DNA of 64,000 nt from Mesorhizobium sp. INR15. GTDB taxonomy: Bacteria > Pseudomonadota > Alphaproteobacteria > Rhizobiales > Rhizobiaceae. A program made the position numbers and the translations under genes. Under the pieces are notes generated by a model. That model worked only from the letters and a program-made list of their open reading frames with translations. It was not told the origin of the DNA and did no database searches. Where the stretch lies: positions 186,001 through 250,000 of the forward strand of contig NZ_CP045496.1 in the NCBI RefSeq assembly GCF_015500075.1, given 5' to 3'. Positions 55,690 through 62,957 of the stretch are shown one piece after another. The first letter of the stretch is position 1. Each line of letters opens with the position of its first letter.

Positions 55690-57274
55690 GCTCCAGGGCA
55701 TTTCAGCCTCGGCCGGCTATGCCGAAGGACCGCTGTTCGAGTTCGACCGGGTTGCGTCAGCCTACACCGCCAAGGGATCGGCCGCCGATGAGAAGGCGGC
55801 GCTCGAAACGTCAATCGGCATCGCCAAGGACCGGCTGGCGGCGCTGATCGGAACAAGCGATGGCGACGCGGCGGACATACTCGAATTCCAGATCGCCATG
55901 CTGGAGGATGACGCGCTGACCGGTCCGGCCTTTGCGTCGATCGCCTCTGGCCAGCCGGCGGATGTTGCCTGGCGGCAGGGGCTCGACGCCGAAGCCGCCG
56001 GCTACGAGGCTTCGGATCAGGACTATTTCAGGGCCAGGGCCGCCGATATCAAGGACATTCGCGATCAGGTGCTGCGGGCGCTGACCGAGGATGGCGAGGT
56101 CACCGCACCTCCAGGCGCCATTTTCTATGGCGAGGACATCGCGCCGACGCGCTTTCTCGATACCGACTGGCGTCGCGGCGGCGGCATCGCGCTGAAGGCG
56201 GGAAGTGCTGCCAGCCATGTCGCCATGCTGGCACGCTCACGCGGCGTGCCGATGATCGTAGGCCTTGGCGTGGTTGGCCCTGACGTCTCGCCCGGCAATC
56301 TCGCCGGCATTGCGCTGCTCGACGCGGAACATGGCAGTGTTGTGCTTTCACCGTCGAAAGCCGAGATCGATGCTTTCCGGCGATCATCGTCATCATTCTC
56401 CGCCCGGCGCGATCAGGCCGCGACTTTTCTGGCGGGGCCAGCGGTGACCAAAGCCGGCACGGCGGTGCGCGTGCAAGTCAACATCGCCGATCCGCTTGAA
56501 GTCGACGGCATCGATGTCGAGACCTGCGACGGTGTCGGGCTGATGCGCACCGAGTTCCTGTTCGGCAAGATGCTGCCTGATGAGGAGACGCAATATCGCG
56601 CCTATCGAAAGGTGCTGGAATGGGCCGGCGACAAGCCGGTGACGATCCGCACCGTCGACGCCGGCGGCGACAAGCCGGTCCCCGGCTTCACCGTCGAGGA
56701 AAGCAACCCGTTCCTCGGACTGCGCGGCATAAGACTGTCGCTGGCACGGCCGGAAATCTTCCGGGCGCAGATTCGCGCCTTGCTGCGCGCGTCCATGCAC
56801 GGCAATCTGAAGGTCATGTTTCCAATGATCGCCGTGCCGGACGAATATGAGCGTGCCGCAGCCTTGTTCCATGAGGAGCAGGCCGCGCTTGCCGCGCGTG
56901 GCATCGCACAGAAAATGCCGCCGCTCGGCATCATGGTCGAGGTGCCTTCCGTGGCGATCGCACCCGAAGCCTTCGCGCATGTCGCCTTCCTGTCGATCGG
57001 ATCCAACGACCTCACCCAGTATGTGATGGCCGCCGCTCGCGACAATGCGTCGGTGGCGCACCTCAATTCGGTTCGCCATCCGGCGGTGCTGCGGCTGATC
57101 GCATCGGTCGCTGCCTTTGGCAGGGTGCGCGATATTCCGGTCAGCCTGTGCGGCGATGCCGGCGGCGATCCAGCCGCCATTCCCACATTGATCGGGGCCG
57201 GCCTGCGCGATGTCTCCGTGGCGCCAGCTCAACTCGCCATGGCCAAGGCGGCCATCGCGGACGTTTCGGTCTAG
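55673..57274 (+). CDS. PEP-protein phosphotransferase (enzyme I)
   Basis: The product has 533 residues, shorter than the usual 570 or so. The N-terminal part starts LRLQGISASAGYAEGP; phospho-His182 lies in GSAASHVAMLARSRGVPMIVGLG. The PEP-binding barrel has DGVGLMRTEFLF, VTIRTVDAGGDKPVPGF, GLRGIRLSL, FLSIGSNDLTQYVMA and the catalytic Cys in VSLCGDAGGDP, where CGE is usual. All residues for phosphotransfer are present. No N-terminal GAF domain, so it is not the nitrogen-type EI. It should charge the neighbouring HPr. Confidence 0.92.
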   Translation: MPEPLRLQGISASAGYAEGPLFEFDRVASAYTAKGSAADEKAALETSIGIAKDRLAALIGTSDGDAADILEFQIAMLEDDALTGPAFASIASGQPADVAWRQGLDAEAAGYEASDQDYFRARAADIKDIRDQVLRALTEDGEVTAPPGAIFYGEDIAPTRFLDTDWRRGGGIALKAGSAASHVAMLARSRGVPMIVGLGVVGPDVSPGNLAGIALLDAEHGSVVLSPSKAEIDAFRRSSSSFSARRDQAATFLAGPAVTKAGTAVRVQVNIADPLEVDGIDVETCDGVGLMRTEFLFGKMLPDEETQYRAYRKVLEWAGDKPVTIRTVDAGGDKPVPGFTVEESNPFLGLRGIRLSLARPEIFRAQIRALLRASMHGNLKVMFPMIAVPDEYERAAALFHEEQAALAARGIAQKMPPLGIMVEVPSVAIAPEAFAHVAFLSIGSNDLTQYVMAAARDNASVAHLNSVRHPAVLRLIASVAAFGRVRDIPVSLCGDAGGDPAAIPTLIGAGLRDVSVAPAQLAMAKAAIADVSV

Positions 57275-57280
57275 ACGTCC

Positions 57281-57703
57281 ATGACCGACAAGACACCCGA
57301 AGCGGGTTCCGAAGCGGCAATCCGCGCCTACAAGACGATCCTGTCGCAGGTTATCGACCAGCGCCCGTCCGGGATGCGCCAGCGCCTCGCCGATGCGCTC
57401 GGCAAGCACCGCAGCTTCGTCACCCAGATCTCCAGCCCGGCCTATTCGATCCCGATCCCTTCAAAACATTTGCCGGCTATTTTTTCCGTCTGCCATTTCA
57501 GCCCGGCCGAGCGCGATCATTTCCTCGCCGCCTACCATCAGGCGCATCCAGGAAAAATGTCGATGGCAGCCGGCCTGCGCAAGACCCGGCATGTGTCCCT
57601 CATCGTTCCCGATTTCGGCGACGACAAGCAGAATGCAGCGCTCGACAAGGCGGTGAACGACTTCATCCAGAAGATCACCAGCATTACCGGCAAGGGTGGC
57701 TGA
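57281..57703 (+). CDS. Conserved-looking unknown protein in the kinase operon, possible DNA-binding
   Basis: The product has 140 residues and begins 6 nt after the enzyme I stop, so it is in the same transcript. Residues 15-85 (AYKTILSQVIDQRPSGMRQRLADALGKHRSFVTQISS...) look like a lambda-repressor-type helix-turn-helix with recognition helix near KHRSFVTQISS, followed by HFSPAERDHFLAAYHQAHP. The C-terminal half (RKTRHVSLIVPDFGDDKQNAALDKAVNDFIQKIT) is a short alpha/beta segment. I recognise no named family. It may be a regulator of the operon; that is inference. Confidence 0.65.
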   Translation: MTDKTPEAGSEAAIRAYKTILSQVIDQRPSGMRQRLADALGKHRSFVTQISSPAYSIPIPSKHLPAIFSVCHFSPAERDHFLAAYHQAHPGKMSMAAGLRKTRHVSLIVPDFGDDKQNAALDKAVNDFIQKITSITGKGG

Positions 57704-57716
57704 CCCTTTGTTTTGA

Positions 57717-57762
57717 TGCATGTCGTTCGCCCAAAACCGAGGTCACTTTTGGGCGACATGCA
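57717..57762. repeat. Palindromic unit between the unknown gene and dhaK
   Basis: TGCATGT-[CGTT]-CGCCCAAAA, a 10-nt loop, then TTTTGGGCG-ACATGCA: two stems of 7 and 9 bp with a 4-nt bulge on the left. Sequences of this form (TGCATGTCG...CCCAAAA...TTTTGGG...ACATGCA) recur in rhizobial intergenic DNA as I recall. Here it sits inside an operon and could act as an mRNA processing or stability element. Confidence 0.6.
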
Positions 57763-57793
57763 ATAATGCCAAGCTATTTCGGAGGAGACAGCC

Positions 57794-58780
57794 GTGAAGA
57801 AGTTCCTGAATTCCGTGGACACGGTGCTGACCGAAAGCCTCGATGGATTCGTCGCCGCCCATGCCGACATCCTGGTGCTGGGTGACGGCCACAAGTTTGT
57901 CCGCCGCAGGACATTGAAGCCGGGCAAGGTGGCGTTGATCTCCGGCGGCGGTTCCGGCCATGAACCGTTGCATGGCGGGCTGGTCGGCCACGGCATGCTG
58001 GATGCCGCCTGCCCCGGCCAGGTCTTCACCTCGCCGACGCCGGATCAGATGCTGGCCGCGGCGGAAGCCGTCGACACCGGCGCCGGGTGCCTGTTCATCG
58101 TCAAGAATTACGAAGGCGATGTGATGAACTTCGAGATGGCGGCCGAAATGTCGGACGGCATCCTGCAGGTGGTGACCAATGACGATGTCGCCGTCGAGAA
58201 TTCATCATACACCACGGGACGGCGTGGCGTTGCCGGCACGCTGGTGGTTGAGAAGGTCCTCGGCGCCGCCGCCGAGCAAGGCATGGCGCTGAAACAGCTG
58301 AAAGCCCTGGGCGAGCGTGTCAACGGATTGACGCGCTCGATGGGCGTGGCGCTGACCAGCTGCACGGTGCCGGCGGCAGGCAAGCCGACCTTCGACATTG
58401 GTGATGGCGAGATGGAATTCGGCGTCGGCATTCATGGCGAACCCGGACGACGCCGCGACAGGTTGAAGAGCGCCGATGCCATCGCCGAGGAGATATGCGC
58501 GGCGATAGCAGGGGATCTCGACAAGCGCGCGAAAGGACCTGCCCTGTTGTTCGTCAACGGCTTCGGCGGCACGCCGCTGATGGAGCTCTATCTGATGTAC
58601 AACAGCGCACGCCGGATTTTTGAAAAGCATGGCGTGACGATCGCCCGCTCACTGGTCGGCTCCTACGTGACTTCACTCGACATGGCCGGCTGTTCGATCA
58701 CACTGACCATGCTTGACGACGAGATCTCCGGCTACTGGGACGCACCGGTGCACACCGCAGGGCTGCGCTGGGGCATGTAG
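57794..58780 (+). CDS. dhaK: Dihydroxyacetone kinase subunit DhaK
   Basis: The product has 328 residues with GGAGGAGAC upstream of the ATG. It is the substrate-binding subunit: MKKFLNSVDTVLTESLDGF, VALISGGGSGHEPLHGGLVGHGML, VKNYEGDVMNFEMAAEM and GVGIHGEPGRRR with the dihydroxyacetone-binding His at 214. The C-terminus (NSARRIFEKHGVTIARSLVGSYVTSLDMAGCSITL) is standard. It should work with DhaL and DhaM upstream. The order dhaL-dhaM-HPr-EI-unknown-dhaK is unusual, since dhaK normally leads. Confidence 0.95.
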   Translation: MKKFLNSVDTVLTESLDGFVAAHADILVLGDGHKFVRRRTLKPGKVALISGGGSGHEPLHGGLVGHGMLDAACPGQVFTSPTPDQMLAAAEAVDTGAGCLFIVKNYEGDVMNFEMAAEMSDGILQVVTNDDVAVENSSYTTGRRGVAGTLVVEKVLGAAAEQGMALKQLKALGERVNGLTRSMGVALTSCTVPAAGKPTFDIGDGEMEFGVGIHGEPGRRRDRLKSADAIAEEICAAIAGDLDKRAKGPALLFVNGFGGTPLMELYLMYNSARRIFEKHGVTIARSLVGSYVTSLDMAGCSITLTMLDDEISGYWDAPVHTAGLRWGM

Positions 58781-58827
58781 CCGGCAAGGATGTTTTGGCA
58801 GTTGCGGAACGAGGCGCAGAGGCTTTA

Positions 58828-59889
58828 GTGACATATCGCAACTTTGCGACGCCGCCGGGACCGATGCTGCCACAGCTTACACCTTCCGAAGAAAAACTGC
58901 TTTTGACCTTCGCGGACCCCGAGGCGACGGTCACGGGCGCGGACGTTTTCGGCGCCGCGACGCTCTCCGCCCTGCTCGCCAATGCAGAATTCCACGGCGT
59001 CCTGCCGATCATGCTGCGCAAGCTTAGGGAACGCGGCGACCAGCATTTGCCTCGGGACGCGATGGTTCAGGAACAGCTCTTTGAGCTTCGACAACAAGCG
59101 ACGATGGTCACCGGCCAGTCGATGCTGCTGCAATATCACGGCGACCGCATCATGAAGGCGCTCGCGGCCGACGGGATCCCGGCGCGGATCGTCAAGGGCC
59201 CTGTCTTCGCGCGAAGACTCTACCATCATGTCAACGACCGGCCATTCACAGACATCGACATCCTTGTCGATCCGGTCAATTTGCCCGCGGCAAACCGCGT
59301 CATCGCGACATGCGGTTTCGAACTCGGCAGCAACGAGGCCGAGTCCTACGCCCTGCAGGAATTCAAATGGCTCGAAAAGGAGAATTCGAGCCTGCTGATC
59401 GAGTTGCATGGCAATCTGGTGCATGACACGGGAATGCGGCGGCGGCTGTCGCTGGGTTTTCAGGAACTGCAGACGATCGATGGCCAGGCCACCGACACGC
59501 CTGCGGCGCTTTTGACCATCGCCATCGTCCATGCAGCCGGCGGCCACAAATTTCACCGCCTGCAGCTTTGCGTGGATGTGTTGCAAGGCGTGCGGATGAT
59601 GCAATCATCTCAGTCGGAACAAAGATTGCTCGAAGCCGCCCGCATGACGGGTATCGAGCTCGAACTGGCGATCGTGCTCAATGTCACCGGCCAGTTGTTC
59701 AATGAAGAACGCGCGCTTGAACTGGCGGGCCGGATCAAGCCCGGTCTCTCGATCAGGCTTGCCAAACGGCTGATCACAACCAGCACGCTGCTCAGCGTGA
59801 ATTCCCGCAACAAGATCGGCTCGCGGCTGCGCCGTGATGCCTTCCGATGGATCCAGAGATTGGCGAAAGCCCAACCTCGCGCCACCTGA
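58828..59889 (+). CDS. Nucleotidyltransferase-fold protein (NTP_transf_5-like), GTG start
   Basis: About 353 residues run from GTG 58828, set by GCAGAGG 5 nt upstream. The catalytic region is IPARIVKGPVFARRLYHHVNDRPFTDIDILVDP, where the Asp-x-Asp of DIDILV binds metal, followed by the LIELHGNLVHD block and a helical C-terminal half. This matches the NTP_transf_5 (DUF-type) nucleotidyltransferases often found with RiPP and lasso-peptide gene sets. It is convergent with the HPr-kinase-like gene, 6 bases between stops. It may modify a peptide or nucleotide product of that set. Confidence 0.75.
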   Translation: MTYRNFATPPGPMLPQLTPSEEKLLLTFADPEATVTGADVFGAATLSALLANAEFHGVLPIMLRKLRERGDQHLPRDAMVQEQLFELRQQATMVTGQSMLLQYHGDRIMKALAADGIPARIVKGPVFARRLYHHVNDRPFTDIDILVDPVNLPAANRVIATCGFELGSNEAESYALQEFKWLEKENSSLLIELHGNLVHDTGMRRRLSLGFQELQTIDGQATDTPAALLTIAIVHAAGGHKFHRLQLCVDVLQGVRMMQSSQSEQRLLEAARMTGIELELAIVLNVTGQLFNEERALELAGRIKPGLSIRLAKRLITTSTLLSVNSRNKIGSRLRRDAFRWIQRLAKAQPRAT

Positions 59890-59895
59890 AGACAA

Positions 59896-60882
59896 TCAGT
59901 CCTGCTGCGCCAGCGCCTGGCGAATAAGCTGTGCCGCATCCGCCGGGCTTGCCCCCACCTCCAGCGTGAAGGTCGGGACCGCCATGACCAGCTTCGCGAT
60001 GGCACCCATGCGGCGCTTTTGCAGCGGCATCAATCCGGTCTTGCCTATTCGAACGTTGTCGGCTGCCAGCGCCGCCATCGCATCCGTCCTGGTCATGGCA
60101 ACAAGCCTGGTCTGGCTGTCGGGCGAGCGGGCAAGATGGAGAAGTGCCGCGACGGGCTTCAGACCTGAACCTTCAACACGCAGGATCTCGCGCAAGCGCT
60201 CAAGCGACACCGCCTGCTCGCCATTGCGGTCCCATTGGAGGCCCAGGCACGGCGCTACGACTGGTATCATTTCGGCGGTGATGCGATGGATCTTGACGTG
60301 GCGCGGCAGGCCCCAGGCCTCCGCCTTGCCCGGCGCAAGCTTGAGGACCATCGCGTCATCGGAGCAAAGGCCGAACCCTTGCGTCGCCAATGCCAGCGAT
60401 GTGGTGCTCTTGCCGGTGCCGCTCGGAGCGTGGATCAGGACGACGGCATCGCGGTCCGGCAGCGTCAGGCCGGCAGTATGCAGCATATGCTGATCGTCGG
60501 CGTCGAGTGCGGCATCAAGCACCAGCATCGACAGCGTCCAGACGGGTTTCGTGTCAGGCCGGATCCGAATTTCCGCCCAGCCTTCCGCGCCGTTGATCGA
60601 CGCTGTCTGACGGCCAGGAAAGATCAGATGCACGATCTGTCCGTCCTCGAGCATTCGGCAATGGCCATCTTCTGGGATCTCGCCGTCGAAGGTGAGCGAT
60701 CCGTCCGGCGCCTCGTCCAGCAATTCGGTCTCGACGATGTTGATCCGAAAATCCGGTTCGGCCGCGCCGGTTACCCGCAGGCTGCCAAGCATGGCGTCAT
60801 AGTCCTGCCAGAGGTCGGCGCGTTCGGCATAAATGCCCAGAACCTGGCCATTGAGGGCATAGCAGACAGCAGGTTCAGTCAA
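59896..60882 (-). CDS. HPr-kinase-like serine kinase of a RiPP-type set
   Basis: The product has 328 residues. The second half has an HprK-like P-loop, VLIHAPSGTGKSTTSLALA (Walker A 153-160), and LCSDDAMVL, the acidic segment found just after it in this family. The N-terminal 110 residues are unrelated to true HPr kinase. Stand-alone proteins of this kind occur in lasso-peptide clusters, where the Bacillales members phosphorylate a C-terminal Ser of the precursor. Its ATG overlaps the stop of the B2-like gene by 4 bases, making a coupled three-gene operon. Confidence 0.8.
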   Translation of the reverse strand: MTEPAVCYALNGQVLGIYAERADLWQDYDAMLGSLRVTGAAEPDFRINIVETELLDEAPDGSLTFDGEIPEDGHCRMLEDGQIVHLIFPGRQTASINGAEGWAEIRIRPDTKPVWTLSMLVLDAALDADDQHMLHTAGLTLPDRDAVVLIHAPSGTGKSTTSLALATQGFGLCSDDAMVLKLAPGKAEAWGLPRHVKIHRITAEMIPVVAPCLGLQWDRNGEQAVSLERLREILRVEGSGLKPVAALLHLARSPDSQTRLVAMTRTDAMAALAADNVRIGKTGLMPLQKRRMGAIAKLVMAVPTFTLEVGASPADAAQLIRQALAQQD

Positions 60883-61316
60883 GCGGCACGCACCTTCCGG
60901 GCATCGGCGTGATGGCGATAGATTTCCACCATGCCGGGCAGGCTGTCACTGACGACCGGCCTGCCGTCGAGGCAGACCCAGCAATGCGCCGACATGCGGG
61001 GCGCCTGCATGGACTTCGGGTCAACACCAAAGCGCAGGTCCGGATCGAAGCCGGCAAGACGCAGGAACCGATGGCCGAGCAAGCCCTCTCTCAGGCATCG
61101 GCGATCGCGCATCAGCCAGGGATGCCGGACCGTGTGGTTGACCCGGGATATGATGTATGAGGACGGCAAGCCGCGATACGGTGTGGGTGACGTGAGCGGC
61201 GCCCATTTGAGCACTGCTTCGAAACTCCGACTGCCGATCAGGAGCGGCATCAGCCGCGCGCTTGCCCAGAGATGGCAACGAAACAGGGCGCGCAGGAGAG
61301 AACCGTCAGCCATCAC
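60879..61316 (-). CDS. Lasso-peptide B2-type transglutaminase-fold protein
   Basis: The product has 145 residues. The papain-like Cys-His-Asp triad is readable: C74 (RDRRCLREGLLGHRFL), H111 (MSAHCWVCLDG) and D124 (RPVVSDSLPG). The spacing and flanks match the lasso-peptide biosynthesis B2 family, proteases that remove the leader peptide of a RiPP precursor. It overlaps the PqqD-like gene upstream and the kinase downstream by 4 bases each, so all three are co-translated. A basic N-terminal region (about 1-60) replaces part of the usual domain. Confidence 0.82.
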   Translation of the reverse strand: MMADGSLLRALFRCHLWASARLMPLLIGSRSFEAVLKWAPLTSPTPYRGLPSSYIISRVNHTVRHPWLMRDRRCLREGLLGHRFLRLAGFDPDLRFGVDPKSMQAPRMSAHCWVCLDGRPVVSDSLPGMVEIYRHHADARKVRAA

Positions 61317-61600
61317 GCGCCCGGGGCGGCGAGAATACCTTCCGAGACAAGATCAGTCGCCAATGCCGTCATGTCCTGGCCGAGTGTACCCTTGTCGACC
61401 TCGAACTCTTCGGACAACAGGGCAACGATCTGGTCGAGACTGCGCTCGCCATCGACCTTTTCCAGGAACGCCTCGGTGGTGCCGTTGCACGTGTAGAGCT
61501 GGCCGCTGCGCGCCAAAAGCACGACGGCGCCGTCGCCGACATTCTGGACCGAGGCGTCGTCCGCCAGCCGCAGAATCATTTCAGATGCAATTTCAGCCAT
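61313..61600 (-). CDS. PqqD-family RiPP recognition element
   Basis: The product has 95 residues with GGAGCGGGG before the ATG. The PqqD winged fold is shown by SVQNVGDGAVVLLARSGQLYTCNGTTEAFLEKVDGERSLDQIVALLSEEFEV, then a helical end (DMTALATDLVSEGIL). Stand-alone PqqD-like proteins (lasso B1) bind the leader peptide and present it to the B2 protease. It is the first gene of the three-gene operon. No precursor gene is evident in the 460 bases upstream. Confidence 0.85.
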   Translation of the reverse strand: MAEIASEMILRLADDASVQNVGDGAVVLLARSGQLYTCNGTTEAFLEKVDGERSLDQIVALLSEEFEVDKGTLGQDMTALATDLVSEGILAAPGA

Positions 61601-62062
61601 GGGCCCCGCTCCAAGCCGTGAAGATTAGCATGAAAGCAGATAGCGCGGTGATGCGGCGCTGTCCATTGGGCCGCCACGCAAGGCTGGTGACAGTGTCCCA
61701 AGCGCCACGGCTGGCTATTCGCGCCGCTTGTCCAAGATCGCTTCGCCGTCCGAAGCCCAACGGGAATCATCCCAGAAATAGTCTTCAACACCACGTGACA
61801 GGCGGTGAATCGAGCCAGCCTGGCCGTTGCTTTCCTTCCCTAGAGTAAGATATGGAATCCATGGGTCTTGGGGAGATACAGTATGCGTTACAATTGGGAT
61901 CGGGCTCCGACGAGCTTCGAACGGCACAGGAAAGCCTTGGCTGCGGCCATACTGATTGCCGGTGGCGTTGGCCTCATGCTTGTGGCTTTGCCAATCTAGA
62001 ATCAATCGACGGTCATCGAATGGATGCCGCCTTTGGGGTGGCAATCGGTGGCTGTTGATTTG
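61601..62062. other. 462-bp gap between pqqD-like and DUF2259 genes
   Basis: This gap holds the likely promoter of the pqqD-like operon (minus strand) and one short plus-strand ORF at 61883-61999. Minus-strand readings across it (61576-61794 and 61715-62044) lack a ribosome binding site and a recognisable leader motif, so no RiPP precursor can be supported. Confidence 0.5.
61883..61999 (+). CDS. Candidate 38-residue single-span membrane peptide
   Basis: The ORF starts ATG 61883, 7-8 nt after GGGGAG (61870-61875), a good ribosome binding site, and ends TAG at 61997. The peptide has a polar, basic first half (MRYNWDRAPTSFERHRK) and one hydrophobic helix (ALAAAILIAGGVGLMLVALPI) to the end, the layout of a small inner-membrane protein. 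It is too short for most gene finders. Translation is unproven. It is antisense to, or independent of, the RiPP-like operon. No family recognised. Confidence 0.5.
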   Translation: MRYNWDRAPTSFERHRKALAAAILIAGGVGLMLVALPI

Positions 62063-62848
62063 TCAGCGCGCCTGTCCGGTTACCGCGATGAAGCGTCGGT
62101 CACGGCCTTCGAAGCCTTGGCTGAAGCGCTGTACCAAGACGGCAAGCACCGCCGGTTTGCCGGCCGGAGTGAATGCGTAGGATTCCGAGAGACTATAGGA
62201 CGTTGGGCAGTTCCTCGATGCTGGTACGGCCTTGTCCTCATGTAGCATCTTGAACGGTTTGCCATCCTGTCCCTGCAATGACAGGCGAAAGCCGAGCGCC
62301 TTGCCCGATGTATCGCCTTGCTGCGCGGCCTCGAAACTCGTGGAGCAATCGGCGGTGCTGCCGGCCAGGATCTGGTCGAGCTGGATCGTCGAAATTTCCA
62401 GTTCGTCATAGATCGGCGAAAGCCATTTCTGTGACACCTGCTCAAGGCGGGAAATGTCGCTGTAGGCAACCAGCTCGTCGGGAAAGGTGAACTTGTCGAA
62501 AGCCGTACGCTCGCCCCGCGCAGCGATGGCATATTGGGCTAGAATTGGGGCCGCTTTGGCGGCTGCCTGGGCTCTCGCCTGTTCCAGGGTCAGCGTCGAT
62601 TCCTCGGACTGGTCAACGACCAGGATCGGCTTGCCGCCGACGAACGCATCCGTGCGCGTATCGATAATGTCGATTTCCGACCAGCCGGAAGCCGAGGCGC
62701 CTGCGTCGAGCGTGCCGTATTGTTCGAAGGCAAAGTAATTGCCGTCAGGCGAAAAGCCGATGATCCGCCGTGCGGCGGCGTCACCGGCCTGCGCCACATT
62801 GACGGAGAGCGCCACCGCCGTCGCTCCGATCCAGTATCGCATTCTCAT
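62063..62848 (-). CDS. DUF2259 secreted protein
   Basis: The product has 261 residues. A signal peptide (MRMRYWIGATAVALSVNVAQA, cleavage before GDAAARR) leads into the conserved start RIIGFSPDGNYFAFEQYGTLDAGASASGWSEIDIIDT, which I associate with the DUF2259 family of predicted periplasmic proteins. Two Cys in the second half (TADCSTSFEA and SRNCPTSYSL) could form a disulfide. Function unknown. It precedes the pqqD-like operon on the same strand but is 460 nt away, so it is likely separate. Confidence 0.82.
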   Translation of the reverse strand: MRMRYWIGATAVALSVNVAQAGDAAARRIIGFSPDGNYFAFEQYGTLDAGASASGWSEIDIIDTRTDAFVGGKPILVVDQSEESTLTLEQARAQAAAKAAPILAQYAIAARGERTAFDKFTFPDELVAYSDISRLEQVSQKWLSPIYDELEISTIQLDQILAGSTADCSTSFEAAQQGDTSGKALGFRLSLQGQDGKPFKMLHEDKAVPASRNCPTSYSLSESYAFTPAGKPAVLAVLVQRFSQGFEGRDRRFIAVTGQAR

Positions 62849-62957
62849 TGCGGCTTGCCCCCAAGCACCATCGATCCCACGCTACAACGGCGTGGATTTG
62901 CGGCCAAGGTTAGAGCGCGCTATCTGGAGGGAGAAAATCGTTCCTGGGAGGAGTCGG

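Noticed and set aside
61576..61794. 72-codon minus-strand frame overlapping the pqqD-like start
   Set aside because: Out of frame with pqqD, rich in Trp, His and Cys without pattern, and without a ribosome binding site.
61715..62044. Minus-strand frame upstream of the pqqD-like gene as a RiPP precursor
   Set aside because: No usable start codon follows the AGGGAAGGA in this frame, no lasso leader motif is present, and part of the frame is antisense to the 38-residue ORF.
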